Notes: a model not told the origin generated them from the letters alone. A DNA stretch of 51,855 nt from an uncultured Prevotellaceae bacterium (GCA_946410125.1 CAMJZF010000002.1:1-51855); one strand, 5' to 3'. Positions 18,151 to 27,245 are shown, counted from the first letter of the stretch. Made by a program: numbers and translations.

Positions 18151-19381
18151 TGTCATAATAATAGGAGGCGGACTGAGTGGTCTCACAGCAGGCATCGCAC
18201 TTGCCGAGGCAGGAAAAGATGTGGCACTTGTGAGTGCCGGTCAAAGCACCCTTCATTTTGGTGGAGGTTCGCTCGACCTGTTAGGCTATGATGAGCAAGG
18301 CAACGAGGTTAAGAACCCGCTTGACGCCATTTCCAATCTTAATGGAAACCATCCTTACAAAAAAATAGAAGACGTGTCGAGGTTAGCTGGCGTGGCGAAA
18401 AAGGTGCTCGAGAGAGCAGGAATCGCCACTGCCGGCGAAGCCAACCACAACCACTGGCGCGTGTCGCCAATAGGCGCCCTGCTGCCCACTTGGCTGAGCC
18501 TTGAAGGCATGGCAACAGTAGAAGATGCCGGCACTATGCCATGGAAACGAGTGGCACTCGTCAATGTCGTCAACTTTTTAGATTTTCCCACTAAATTCCT
18601 TGCCGCCGGCTTGCGCAATCGTGGTGTGGAAGTTGATGTGAAAGCATTCACTCTACCTGAGCTGGAGCAGTTGCGCAAGAGCCCAACCGAGATGCGCTCG
18701 ACCAATATAGCAAAAGTTATAGAGACCAACAACCTTATTGCAAAGATAGCAAATGAGGTGAACGATATTGCGGGTGGCTATGACATGGTGCTTCTTCCGG
18801 CAGTGTTGGGAATTGGCAGTAGCGAAACAAGCAGGCATCTGCTCAAAGCCATTAAAGTGCCGGCAAACTATGTGGCAACCTTGCCACCATCGGTTCCCGG
18901 CGTGAGAATGCAGACGTTGCTTCGCAAGCGCTTTACTGCCCTTGGCGGAACATTCTTCACAGGCGATCAAGTGATAGAAGGTAACTTTGAAGGAGACACA
19001 CTCAAGGGAGTAAAAACCGCGAAACTCGATGGTACCACTCTTGAGGCCGACAACTTTGTGCTTGCTACCGGTTCATTTATGAGCCGTGGTCTTGTTGCCG
19101 ACTATAACCATGTGTATGAGCCGGCCCTTGGCGTTGACGTTGAAGACCTTGGCCTTGACCGTAATACTTGGTCTAAGATTGATGTTACCGAATCTCAGCC
19201 CTACATGGAAATGGGCGTAAAGACCGATTCCTGTCTGCGTTGCCAACGTGCCGGCAATACTATAGCCAACCTGTATGCTGCAGGTTCGATACTGGGAGGA
19301 CACAACAGCATCAAACGCCTTGACTCGGCCGGCGTTGACATGCTCACAGCATTGCAGGCCGTTAATAATATATTAAAATAA
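18140..19381 (+). CDS. glpB: Anaerobic glycerol-3-phosphate dehydrogenase subunit B
   Basis: This 413-residue flavoprotein mediates electron transfer between GlpA and the membrane-associated GlpC. It begins MKFDVIIIGGGLSGLTAGIA, an FAD-binding Rossmann motif, followed by LHFGGGSLDLLG, typical of GlpB. Near the C-terminus, SCLRCQRAGNTIANLYAAGS is the conserved second FAD-contact region and includes a cysteine pair. The start at 18140 is preferred because AGGAGGG is correctly spaced before it. It overlaps the glpA stop by 11 bp and ends 11 bp before glpC, so the three genes are translated from one message. Confidence 0.95.
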   Translation: MKFDVIIIGGGLSGLTAGIALAEAGKDVALVSAGQSTLHFGGGSLDLLGYDEQGNEVKNPLDAISNLNGNHPYKKIEDVSRLAGVAKKVLERAGIATAGEANHNHWRVSPIGALLPTWLSLEGMATVEDAGTMPWKRVALVNVVNFLDFPTKFLAAGLRNRGVEVDVKAFTLPELEQLRKSPTEMRSTNIAKVIETNNLIAKIANEVNDIAGGYDMVLLPAVLGIGSSETSRHLLKAIKVPANYVATLPPSVPGVRMQTLLRKRFTALGGTFFTGDQVIEGNFEGDTLKGVKTAKLDGTTLEADNFVLATGSFMSRGLVADYNHVYEPALGVDVEDLGLDRNTWSKIDVTESQPYMEMGVKTDSCLRCQRAGNTIANLYAAGSILGGHNSIKRLDSAGVDMLTALQAVNNILK

Positions 19382-19392
19382 CACTGACGATT

Positions 19393-20646
19393 ATGGCAAC
19401 CGAAACACAGACCCAGAATGTGAGCGTCAACAACTTTGAGCAGTGCTTGAAATGCTCGATTTGCACAGTCTATTGCCCTGTATCGGCAGTAACACCATTA
19501 TATCCCGGTCCCAAGCAGGCGGGTCCCGACGGCGAGCGTTATCGCCTGAAGGACAAAGTCTTCTTTGATGAGTCCTTAAAGATGTGCCTCAACTGCAAGC
19601 GCTGTGAGGTGGCATGCCCCAACGATGTGCACATTGGCGACATCATCCAGGCTGCACGCATCAAGTACAGCACTCACAAGCCCAGTTTGCGCGACATGAT
19701 GCTCGCTAATACCGACCTGGTGGGCACTATGGCTTCGCCCTTTGCCCCCATTGCCAACCCCGTGCTTAAGCTTAAGCCCATGAAGGCTGTGCTGCACAGT
19801 GTGATGGGCATTGACAAGCACCGCACCTTCCCCGACTACTCAAACCGCAAGTTTGAGTCTTGGTTCAAGAAGGAAGCAGCGCCCAATCAGGATCAGTACA
19901 GCAAGCACGTGAGCTACTTCCATGGCTGTTATGTAAACTATAACTATCCTCAGCTTGGCAAAGACATGGTGAAGGTGATGAATGCAGTGGGCTATGGCGT
20001 GCATTTGCTCGAAAAAGAGAAATGCTGCGGTGTGGCTCTCATCGCCAACGGCATGTCGAAGCAGGCAAAGCGCCAGGGCGAGGTTAACATGTCGTCGATG
20101 CGTAAAGCCATTGTCGAAGGCCATGTAGTGCTGACATCAAGTTCGACCTGCACATTCACCATGCGTGATGAGTATGACCACCTTCTTGGCATTGACAATC
20201 ATGACGTGCGCGATAGTATAAGCCTTGCTACTCGATTCTTGTTCCAACTCATTGAGAAGGGTGAGATTAAGCTTGAGTTCCGCAAGGACTTTCACAAGCG
20301 TGTGGCCTATCACAGCGCATGCCACATGGAGCGCATGGGATGGGTGCCATACAGCACTCGCTTGTTGCGCATGATTCCAGGCTTGGAGTTTGTAATGCTT
20401 GAGTCGCAATGCTGCGGCATAAGCGGCACCTACGGCTTCAAGAAGGAGAATTATGAGCGTTCGCAAGCAATTGGCAAAGGTCTGTTTGACCAAATCAATG
20501 ATGTGGCTCCCGACTGTGTAGCCACCGACTGCGAGACCTGCAAATGGCAAATCGAAATGTCGACCGGCGTGCCCGTTATGAATCCAATATCGATTATTGC
20601 CGAGGCACTTGATGTGGAGGCAACAATTATAAGTAATAAGAAATAA
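19393..20646 (+). CDS. glpC: Anaerobic glycerol-3-phosphate dehydrogenase subunit C
   Basis: This 417-residue iron-sulfur subunit anchors GlpAB to the membrane and delivers electrons to the quinone pool. Two [4Fe-4S] motifs lie at C18-C21-C24-C28 (CLKCSICTVYCP) and C65-C68-C71-C75 (CLNCKRCEVACP). Two CCG domains follow, with C211-C212 (KCCGVAL) and C340-C341 (CCGISGTYGFKKE), as in heterodisulfide-reductase-like subunits. It starts 11 bp after glpB. The next gene, glpT, is 166 bp further on and separated by a hairpin. Confidence 0.96.
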   Translation: MATETQTQNVSVNNFEQCLKCSICTVYCPVSAVTPLYPGPKQAGPDGERYRLKDKVFFDESLKMCLNCKRCEVACPNDVHIGDIIQAARIKYSTHKPSLRDMMLANTDLVGTMASPFAPIANPVLKLKPMKAVLHSVMGIDKHRTFPDYSNRKFESWFKKEAAPNQDQYSKHVSYFHGCYVNYNYPQLGKDMVKVMNAVGYGVHLLEKEKCCGVALIANGMSKQAKRQGEVNMSSMRKAIVEGHVVLTSSSTCTFTMRDEYDHLLGIDNHDVRDSISLATRFLFQLIEKGEIKLEFRKDFHKRVAYHSACHMERMGWVPYSTRLLRMIPGLEFVMLESQCCGISGTYGFKKENYERSQAIGKGLFDQINDVAPDCVATDCETCKWQIEMSTGVPVMNPISIIAEALDVEATIISNKK

Positions 20647-20688
20647 ATATAGGCTTTTTTCACACGCATTTTATCCTGCTCCTTCCAG

Positions 20689-20713
20689 CCCCTTCTAATT
20701 GGTTTAGAGGGGG
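20689..20713 (+). other. Intercistronic hairpin between glpC and glpT
   Basis: CCCCTTCTAA and TTAGAGGGG pair with one wobble around a short loop. No T-tract follows. It may stabilise the glpABC message or partly uncouple glpABC from glpT expression. No TAnnTTTG box with good spacing is seen in the 166-bp gap. Confidence 0.4.
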
Positions 20714-20812
20714 AACAAAGGAGAAAGAGTTCTCAGGAAGCGAGAGTTTCAAAAGATGGAATAAAGTGAAACAACATATAATATTAACAGTTAACAATTA
20801 ATAGATTTAAAA

Positions 20813-22219
20813 ATGGGTAAATTTTTAGCTCCACCGGCTTATAAACCGGAAAGAACAGGACCAGAGGCCGATGCCGAATACCGCCGACTGAGGTGGCAGG
20901 TGTTCATTGGCATCTTCATTGGCTATGCCGGCTTCTATCTTGTTAGAAAGAACCTGTCGATGGCAATCCCAATGCTGGAGCCATTTGGTTTCACCAAGGG
21001 AGAGCTTGGCACGGCATTGGCAATGAATGCTCTTGCCTATGGTTTCTCTAAGTTTGTGATGGCAAGCGTGAGCGACCGCAGTAATGCACGTCGTTTCTTG
21101 CCGCTGGGACTAATCCTCTCGGCAGTTGCCATGATGTTCATGATCATCCCCATCCAGTACTTCAGCGAGCAAAAGGCACTTGCCATTTTCCTGATGGGTG
21201 CCTTTAACTTCCTAGTAGGTTGGTTCCAGGGAATGGGCTGGCCTCCTTGCGGACGTGTGATGACCCGCTGGTTCTCGATTAAAGAACGCGGCACGTGGAT
21301 GAGTGTGTGGAACTGCGCCCACAACGTGGGTGGTGCTCTCGTTGGCCCTATGGCCGCCTACGGCGCGATGTGGTTTGGCAGCTGGTTCTACGGAAATGAT
21401 GAGAAGATGTACTTCCTTATTGGAACCTATGCGTTCCCTGCGGCAGTAGCCATTCTTATCGCCATTATTGCTTATGTTCTCATTCGCGACACACCACAAT
21501 CGTGTGGTCTTCCCTCAATCGAGAAGTGGAGCGGCTCGGCATCTAAGAATTATGACGAGAAGAAGAGTGAGCAGACACTTAGCGTGAAAGAAATCTTCAA
21601 GATAGTTCTTTCTAATAAGTTCTTGTGGTTCATTGCCCTTGCCAACTCCTTTATCTATATGGTTCGCTACGGATGTCTTGACTGGGCTCCAACAATATTG
21701 AGCAGTCAGGGCGTAGACATTAAGAGCGCCGGATGGGCTTATTTTGCCTATGAGTTTGCTGCCATTCCAGGAACAATCTTCTGTGGTTGGCTCAGTGACA
21801 AGGTGTTCAAGGGCCGTCGTGCCATGCCAACCATGCTTTTCATGGCAGTCATCATCATCGCCATTGTAATCTACTGGCAGAACATGAACAACTTGTGGGT
21901 TGTGGTTAGTTGCCTTATCGCCATTGGTTTCCTCATCTATGGCCCGGTGATGCTTATTGGTGTTCAGGCACTTGACCTTGCTCCAAAGAATGCAGCCGGC
22001 ACAGCCGCCGGTCTTACCGGCTTCATGGGCTATGTGCTTGGTACCGCTATCCTCGCCAACACATTGCTCGGTTTCGTTGCCGACAACTGGGGCTGGTCGT
22101 GGGTATTCATCCTGCTGATGATAGCCTGTGTACTCGCAATCTTCTTCATGGCATTGACCTATAAGGAGGAACAGTATCTTGTTGCCGACCGCAAAGGCGA
22201 GAACGTGGAGAAGAAATAA
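20813..22219 (+). CDS. glpT: Glycerol-3-phosphate transporter, MFS (GlpT)
   Basis: This inner-membrane antiporter of the organophosphate:phosphate family exchanges cytoplasmic phosphate for glycerol 3-phosphate. The 468 residues form about 12 membrane segments. Family signatures are WQVFIGIFIGYAGFYLVRKN near residue 30, SKFVMASVSDRSNARRFLP, and the amphipathic MGWPPCGRVMTRWFSIKERG stretch between segments 4 and 5. LIGVQALDLAPKNAAGTAAG near 380 is the conserved C-domain signature of the family. Its position after glpABC and before the glycerophosphodiesterase makes glycerol 3-phosphate the likely substrate. Confidence 0.94.
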   Translation: MGKFLAPPAYKPERTGPEADAEYRRLRWQVFIGIFIGYAGFYLVRKNLSMAIPMLEPFGFTKGELGTALAMNALAYGFSKFVMASVSDRSNARRFLPLGLILSAVAMMFMIIPIQYFSEQKALAIFLMGAFNFLVGWFQGMGWPPCGRVMTRWFSIKERGTWMSVWNCAHNVGGALVGPMAAYGAMWFGSWFYGNDEKMYFLIGTYAFPAAVAILIAIIAYVLIRDTPQSCGLPSIEKWSGSASKNYDEKKSEQTLSVKEIFKIVLSNKFLWFIALANSFIYMVRYGCLDWAPTILSSQGVDIKSAGWAYFAYEFAAIPGTIFCGWLSDKVFKGRRAMPTMLFMAVIIIAIVIYWQNMNNLWVVVSCLIAIGFLIYGPVMLIGVQALDLAPKNAAGTAAGLTGFMGYVLGTAILANTLLGFVADNWGWSWVFILLMIACVLAIFFMALTYKEEQYLVADRKGENVEKK

Positions 22220-22281
22220 CCTCTACTAAATAAAAAAAGAAATATATATTTTATATTAACAATTAAATCAAATTAAATCGT

Positions 22282-23904
22282 ATGTTTAAAAATCTCATTC
22301 GATTAGGCGTTGCCAGCTTGGCTCTGGTGGCCCTTACAACCTCTTGCTCCAAGGAGCAGCAGTTTACCAGTGAGAAGACCGATGCCAAGCGTGTTGAGGT
22401 GCAAGTGCTCAACGCCGACCTGGCCAAGGTTCGTGACTATGTTCCCCTCTATGCAGTGATTGCTCACCGCGGTTCCACTTTCTGGGCTCCTGAGGAGACC
22501 GAGAGCTCATGGCGATGGGCACGTGAGATGGGTGCCGACTACCTTGAGAGCGACGTTCAGTGCACCAAGGACGGTATCGTTCTTGCCAACCATGATGAGA
22601 ATCTCAAGCGCACAACCAACATCGAGAACGTCTTCTCTGAGAACGTTCCCACCAGCCGCGTGGCATTCTACATGAGCCTTGGTTTCTCTAAAGCCGATGC
22701 CGAGGCACAGTATGGCCGCGACATGGCGGCATTCCGCCCCTTCTACGCACTTAGCTACTACTATGCCGAGCTCCTCATGCTCGATGCCGGCTCTTGGTTC
22801 AACGAGACCAGCCTGGAGCAGTCTCGTCCAAGCTTTGAGGCAAGCGAGACCGGTTCGTTCAGCGGTGGTAAGATTGTCTACAGCAACGGTCAATACATCA
22901 GTGCTCTTCAAGACCAAATTGCCTATGCCGAAGGCAAGCACTTGATTCGCGACGCCAATGGTCGCCGTGTGCTCAGCTATAAGGTAAAAGACGAGTACCA
23001 GGGCATGACACTTGAGCAAATCTATAACGCAATCAAGGCTAAGGGTCAGTACAATGCCAAGTATATGGACTTCATCGAGTATGATTTCGCCAACGCTTAC
23101 GAGCCCGACCCACAGGACACTGGCAACCGCCCAGGTATCTATGTAGAGTTCAAAGAAAGCTGGCTCAACCCTGGAAATATGGAGCAGCGTGTGTATGACG
23201 TGCTTAGCGAGTGCAACTGGAACATCATCGAGAAGCCTGCTACTGAGACTGCCTTCTACAAGGGTGGAAAAGTTAACGTGGGCAATACCAACGGTAAGGT
23301 AATCCTGCAAACCTTCTCGTTCGACGCTCTGCGCCGTGCCAACGACGTCTTCAAGGGCCGCATCCCCATGTGCTACCTGCTGTGGATTAGCGAGCCAGCC
23401 TATGCTACCGATATCGCCATCGACGACCCAACAGGCTATGCCGCCTTCATCAAGTGGGCTCAAGACAATGGTGCTCACATCATTGGTCCCGCCATTAGCG
23501 GTGCTCCCAACAACTATCCTGAGATGAACGCACCCTGGCAGGCCTACATGATTCGCAAGAGTGGCATGATTAACCATCCTTACTCGTTCGACTCTTGGGC
23601 TCAGATGTGCAAGTACATGGGCTACTACAACTACGGCCTTGAGACCGAGTTTGACGACCTCCTTCGTCTTGAGATTCCTGCTACAGCCTATACTACAACA
23701 AGCTATCCAAGCAGTGTGCCTGTATACATGGACGGTTTCTTTACCAACCGCACTGAGATGTCGCTCAAGTATATGATTGAGAACGGCTTCCGTGGCAACT
23801 CTAAGCTCCCCAACCCATTCCATCCGGGTCAGACCTACGACAACTCACAGGCCAACGTTACAGTTCCCGATGCAGTAGAAACCCTTAAGAGACTGGGTTA
23901 CTAA
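22282..23904 (+). CDS. glpQ: Glycerophosphodiester phosphodiesterase lipoprotein, GlpQ-like
   Basis: This enzyme hydrolyses deacylated phospholipids such as glycerophosphocholine to glycerol 3-phosphate and an alcohol. The signal peptide ends in a lipobox (ALTTSC, lipid on C22), so it is an envelope lipoprotein rather than a soluble periplasmic enzyme like E. coli GlpQ. GDPD catalytic residues are visible: H62-R63 (IAHRGS), E71 (APEET), E89 and D91 (YLESDVQ), and H104 (NHDENL). At 540 residues it is much longer than E. coli GlpQ (about 358), with an insertion of roughly 120 residues around 130-250 that I cannot assign. It lies 62 bp after glpT. Inner- or outer-leaflet location cannot be decided. 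Confidence 0.92.
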   Translation: MFKNLIRLGVASLALVALTTSCSKEQQFTSEKTDAKRVEVQVLNADLAKVRDYVPLYAVIAHRGSTFWAPEETESSWRWAREMGADYLESDVQCTKDGIVLANHDENLKRTTNIENVFSENVPTSRVAFYMSLGFSKADAEAQYGRDMAAFRPFYALSYYYAELLMLDAGSWFNETSLEQSRPSFEASETGSFSGGKIVYSNGQYISALQDQIAYAEGKHLIRDANGRRVLSYKVKDEYQGMTLEQIYNAIKAKGQYNAKYMDFIEYDFANAYEPDPQDTGNRPGIYVEFKESWLNPGNMEQRVYDVLSECNWNIIEKPATETAFYKGGKVNVGNTNGKVILQTFSFDALRRANDVFKGRIPMCYLLWISEPAYATDIAIDDPTGYAAFIKWAQDNGAHIIGPAISGAPNNYPEMNAPWQAYMIRKSGMINHPYSFDSWAQMCKYMGYYNYGLETEFDDLLRLEIPATAYTTTSYPSSVPVYMDGFFTNRTEMSLKYMIENGFRGNSKLPNPFHPGQTYDNSQANVTVPDAVETLKRLGY

Positions 23905-23955
23905 TAATTATAATTTAGTTTTATTACACATTAAATTGAATAAGACAATATAATC

Positions 23956-25293
23956 ATGAAGAAATATATAATTTTGCCAGCTCTCTTACTTTTTGCACTG
24001 GGAGCAGCAGCGCAGGACTTCGACAACGATCCAACCCTGCAACTTGAGAAAAAAGATGCCAAATTCACCATTGGAGCCCGCTTCATGGCCGATGCTGCAA
24101 CCTATCACAGCGACTTTACACCGTTGCAGAGCGGAGCTTCAATTAGCGATGCCCGCATCCGCACATCGTTCACCTACAAGAACTGGTATCTCTATGCTGA
24201 CTTTGGTTTTGGTGGAGGAAAGTTTTCACAGAAGAACATCTTTGCACAGTGGAGCACTGTAAATGAAAAAGGTGAATCGCACTCGATTAAGGCCGGTTAC
24301 TACAATGACCCTGCCGGTTCAATGGCACGCAACACCTCGCTTGGCAGCTATCACTTCATTTCTCGTCCCGGATCGAGCTATGCACTTGGCGAGGGACGTG
24401 AGCTTGGTGTAACTTACAAGTACAACAGCGACAAGTTCATGGCCTATCAGGGCGTGTTCACCGAGAACCAGTATAACAAAATCAAGGCTGGTTTCAATGG
24501 CGTGACCGTTGCCGGTCGTTACCTGGTGCGTCCCGTGTATGATTCTAACCAGACACTGCACATTGGCGTGAGCGGACGTTTTGCCAAGCTTGGAGGCGGA
24601 GAGGTGTTCAAGAACATCCTCAAGAAGACCTATCACATGGGACAGACTCTTGAAACCTATGTTGACGAGGACGAGCAGTTTGTAAACGCCGACCTGGAGT
24701 GGGCCAACACCGTTACCAACCTGGGAGCTGAGCTTCTCTATCACAACAACCGTTTCTTCATTCGTGGTGAATACTTCTACAAGCACGTTAACAAGAGCCG
24801 CGACACCTATTCACTCATGATCGATGCTCAGGACAACATCGACGGCTGGGGCTCGCTCGAAGCATGGGAGAATGCCAACAAGCTGCGCTCTAACAACTTC
24901 CATGGTGGCTATGTTGAGGCTGGTGTCATCCTCTTTGGCAACGGTTATCGCTACAACAAGGCCGACGGTCTGCTGGGCGGTCTCAACGGCAAGGCTCTGG
25001 AGCTCGTGGCACGCTACAACTACACAGGCCTGAACGACCTCACCGATGGTGAGTACTTCAACGCTGGTCGTGGTCACTACTATGCAGCCGGCTATATGGA
25101 AGACTGGCCAGGAACAGGCGCTACCAGCGTGGGTGGTGGTAATCTTCACAGTGCTACCATTGGACTGAACTACTCATTCAACAAGTATGTTCAACTGATG
25201 GTGGACTACACCTACCACAAGCTCACCAGCGACTATTATCCCAACGACAAGAACTTCCACGTGGGCCAAGCCCGTGTTCAGTTCACATTCTAA
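23956..25293 (+). CDS. Outer-membrane porin of the phosphate-selective (OprP/OprO) type
   Basis: This 445-residue protein has a signal peptide (ILPALLLFALGAAAQ, cleavage after about residue 20). The rest is rich in alternating aromatic and polar beta-strands and ends ARVQFTF, the terminal phenylalanine signal for BAM insertion. Strands such as WYLYADFGFGGGKFSQKNIF and FIRGEYFYKHVNKSR resemble phosphate-selective porins. It starts 51 bp after the phosphodiesterase gene and is followed by a strong terminator, so it is the last gene of the glp transcript. Its operon position suggests it admits glycerol 3-phosphate or glycerophosphodiesters. The class is probable; the substrate is inferred from context only. 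Confidence 0.8.
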   Translation: MKKYIILPALLLFALGAAAQDFDNDPTLQLEKKDAKFTIGARFMADAATYHSDFTPLQSGASISDARIRTSFTYKNWYLYADFGFGGGKFSQKNIFAQWSTVNEKGESHSIKAGYYNDPAGSMARNTSLGSYHFISRPGSSYALGEGRELGVTYKYNSDKFMAYQGVFTENQYNKIKAGFNGVTVAGRYLVRPVYDSNQTLHIGVSGRFAKLGGGEVFKNILKKTYHMGQTLETYVDEDEQFVNADLEWANTVTNLGAELLYHNNRFFIRGEYFYKHVNKSRDTYSLMIDAQDNIDGWGSLEAWENANKLRSNNFHGGYVEAGVILFGNGYRYNKADGLLGGLNGKALELVARYNYTGLNDLTDGEYFNAGRGHYYAAGYMEDWPGTGATSVGGGNLHSATIGLNYSFNKYVQLMVDYTYHKLTSDYYPNDKNFHVGQARVQFTF

Positions 25294-25313
25294 CGCATAG
25301 GATATATTCTATC

Positions 25314-25351
25314 AAAAAAAGGCAAATTGCTCAGGCAGTTTGCCTTTTTTT
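25314..25351 (+). terminator. Terminator of the glp operon
   Basis: A7-GGCAAA and TTTGCC-T7 pair around a 12-base loop that itself can form TTGC/GCAG. This strong intrinsic terminator lies 20 bp after the porin stop. Confidence 0.93.
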
Positions 25352-25360
25352 AATAAAATC

Positions 25361-25391
25361 TTGGTTGTTATAGTTATTATTATTAAATTTG
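25361..25391 (+). promoter_or_regulatory. Promoter of the small lipoprotein gene
   Basis: TTG (25361-25363), 20 bp, TAAATTTG (25384-25391). Predicted start near 25398. The short leader consists almost wholly of a repeat unit (25397-25420). Confidence 0.7.
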
Positions 25392-25396
25392 CCAAA

Positions 25397-25420
25397 CTAA
25401 AAACTAATAACTAACAACTG
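25397..25420. repeat. AGTTATCAGT-type repeat, reverse orientation
   Basis: On the minus strand this reads as TCAGTTGTTAGTTATTAGT and onward, the same unit as at 8125, 26556 and 36218 but inverted. It ends at the ATG of the lipoprotein gene and so forms its untranslated leader. Confidence 0.6.
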
Positions 25421-26011
25421 ATGAAAAAGTTATTTAAATTGCTTTGCCTTGTGGCTCTTGTAGCAACGATGGCAGGTTGTGGCGATGATGAGTTTGAGGT
25501 CTTCAATATTTTTGACACAACCAATTATGAGATCCCTACCACCAGCGACATTGATAAAGTGTCGGAATCAACATTCAACAACAATATAGTTGGTTATGGA
25601 TGGAAACAAACTGAAACGCATGAGATTAATCCCGATGGCTCCTACACACGCGAGGACTATTGGGCCTATATGGTAGGCGGGGGTCCTGCTATTTGGGAAT
25701 TCATTCCTAATGAAATGATTTCCTATTTCTGGAGCGATGCAATTCCTGCTTTTGTCTTTAACCGTCAATCATGCTCCTATAACGAGAATGACAACATTGT
25801 CTCAATTGACGGCAGACCATTCATGCGAATAATCCACTACAGCGACACGCAAATTAAAGTGGTGGCAAGAGTTGGCGTAACCTTTGATAAGGACAAGAAC
25901 CAAAATCGCAATGTGTTCCTGTATATCACATTGCGGCGCTTGGGTGCCGAAGAGCTTGAAAAGGTGCGCGAAAAATATAACCAGAATGTTAACGACTTTA
26001 GTCATCAATAA
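25421..26011 (+). CDS. Putative surface lipoprotein, unknown function
   Basis: This 196-residue protein has a lipoprotein signal (CLVALVATMAGC, lipid on C20). The residues after the cysteine are GDDEFEVF; an acidic run here resembles the lipoprotein export signal that sends Bacteroidetes lipoproteins to the cell surface. The mature part is mixed beta, with WKQTETHEINPDGSYTRED and FLYITLRRLGAEELEKVREKY, and resembles small lipocalin-like or DUF-type proteins without a motif I can name. It has its own promoter and terminator, so it is monocistronic and independent of the preceding glp operon. Confidence 0.75.
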   Translation: MKKLFKLLCLVALVATMAGCGDDEFEVFNIFDTTNYEIPTTSDIDKVSESTFNNNIVGYGWKQTETHEINPDGSYTREDYWAYMVGGGPAIWEFIPNEMISYFWSDAIPAFVFNRQSCSYNENDNIVSIDGRPFMRIIHYSDTQIKVVARVGVTFDKDKNQNRNVFLYITLRRLGAEELEKVREKYNQNVNDFSHQ

Positions 26012-26032
26012 TATATCTGATTATTGATAAAG

Positions 26033-26074
26033 AAAAAGGGAAGAAAAGATTGTTAGGTCTTTTCTTCCCTTTTT
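26033..26074. terminator. Bidirectional terminator
   Basis: AAAAAGGGAAGAAAAGA and TCTTTTCTTCCCTTTTT form a perfect 17-bp stem with an 8-base loop, between the convergent lipoprotein and hsp15 genes. T-rich ends are present on both strands. Confidence 0.93.
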
Positions 26075-26091
26075 GGATATTGAGCCGAAGG

Positions 26092-26544
26092 CTATTTGTT
26101 GTTGAGCTTTTCTTCGTCTTCTTCGGTCCAGAGGGGATTTTCGTCGTCCCAGTCGTCGAAGCCGAAGAACGCTTCGTCGGTAAATTCCTTCATCTCTCGT
26201 CCATCCTTCTTGGTGGGACGTCCCATGCCTTTTTGCCTGCGCACAAATCCTCCAATGCGTGCCATTTCAAGGATTTTGTACTGGTCGTCGGGGGTGATGT
26301 TTTTGAGGTAGTTGGGTACGAGCTTTGCGCCCACGCGGTTGTTGAGCAACCCCACTACTTGAAAGGTGAAGGTGATGGGTGGCTTGCGCACCTCGATGAC
26401 GTCGCCCACCTTGATGTTGTGAGAAGGCTTTACGTTCATTCCCTTGATGGTGACGCGGCCAAGTTTGCACTGGTCGGTAGCCAGCGAACGTGTTTTGAAA
26501 ACCCTGGTGGCCCAAAGCCACTTGTCGATGCGCATTTCGGTCAT
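26092..26544 (-). CDS. hslR: S4-domain RNA-binding protein, Hsp15 family
   Basis: Hsp15 binds 50S subunits carrying a stalled nascent chain and helps recycle them. The 150 residues open with the S4 domain (MRIDKWLWATRVFKTRSLA, then CKLGRVTIKGMNVKPSHNIK), the hallmark of Hsp15. The tail is acidic (WDDENPLWTEEDEEKLNN), which is usual for the Bacteroidetes version. The start could be the first Met or the Met at residue 4, which directly precedes the S4 motif. It is the last gene of an rplY-pth-hslR operon, all ribosome-recycling or translation functions. Confidence 0.9.
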   Translation of the reverse strand: MTEMRIDKWLWATRVFKTRSLATDQCKLGRVTIKGMNVKPSHNIKVGDVIEVRKPPITFTFQVVGLLNNRVGAKLVPNYLKNITPDDQYKILEMARIGGFVRRQKGMGRPTKKDGREMKEFTDEAFFGFDDWDDENPLWTEEDEEKLNNK

Positions 26545-26555
26545 AATTGGATGGT

Positions 26556-26580
26556 AGTTTTCAGTAGTCAGTAATCAGTT
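26556..26580. repeat. AGTTATCAGT-type repeat
   Basis: AGTTTTCAGTAGTCAGTAAT followed by CAGTT: about three units in the 70-bp gap between pth and hslR. Confidence 0.6.
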
Positions 26581-26614
26581 CTCTTCCCTCTCACTCTTCC
26601 CTATTTCCTCTCAC

Positions 26615-27178
26615 CTATTTATTGTTGTAGTTGGTCATGGCGAAACTGAGCCCGCTGAGGCAGAAGGCCTTGATTGCTTCAACGACCTTAGCTGTGCGGT
26701 CGGGGAGGAGCTGCTGTTCTTCACTTGTGAATGGGGTGAGGACATAGTCGACTTGAGCACCTTCGGGAAAGTCGTTGCCAATTCCAAAGCGCAGCCGAGC
26801 ATAGTTTTGTGAGCCTATCAGCTGGTTGATGTTCTTCAAGCCATTGTGTCCACCGTCGGCGCCCTTGCCACGGAGCCTGATGGTGCCAAATGGTAGTGCA
26901 AGGTCATCAACGATGACGAGCACGTGGTCGAGATCGATTTTCTCTTTCTGCATCCAGTAGCGCACTGCTTCTCCACTGAGGTTCATGTAGGTAGATGGCT
27001 TCAAGAGCACCAGTTGCTGGTTCTTGAGTCTCATCTGCGCCACAGCACCATATCGTTGTGAAGAAAAAACAACATTGGACGCCTTGGCAAAGGCATCCAA
27101 TATTGTAAAACCAATGTTGTGTCGGGTACCTTGGTACTCTGAGCCAATGTTTCCCAGCCCAACAATCAAGAATTTCAT
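26615..27178 (-). CDS. pth: Peptidyl-tRNA hydrolase
   Basis: It releases tRNA from peptidyl-tRNAs that drop off ribosomes. The 187 residues begin [20 protein letters not shown], with N10 and catalytic H20 at the same positions as in E. coli Pth. The [11 protein letters not shown] segment carries the substrate-binding asparagine and [11 protein letters not shown] the conserved aspartate. The frame is open 141 bp further upstream, but that part overlaps the 3' end of rplY and adds a basic segment absent from the family, so I place the start at 27178. It lies 67 bp after rplY. Confidence 0.96.
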   Translation of the reverse strand: MKFLIVGLGNIGSEYQGTRHNIGFTILDAFAKASNVVFSSQRYGAVAQMRLKNQQLVLLKPSTYMNLSGEAVRYWMQKEKIDLDHVLVIVDDLALPFGTIRLRGKGADGGHNGLKNINQLIGSQNYARLRFGIGNDFPEGAQVDYVLTPFTSEEQQLLPDRTAKVVEAIKAFCLSGLSFAMTNYNNK

Positions 27179-27245
27179 CGTGTTGATGTCTTGAGGTTTA
27201 TCGGTTTCGCTGTTAGAGCGTTTAGAGAAAATGCGCTTGAGTAGA

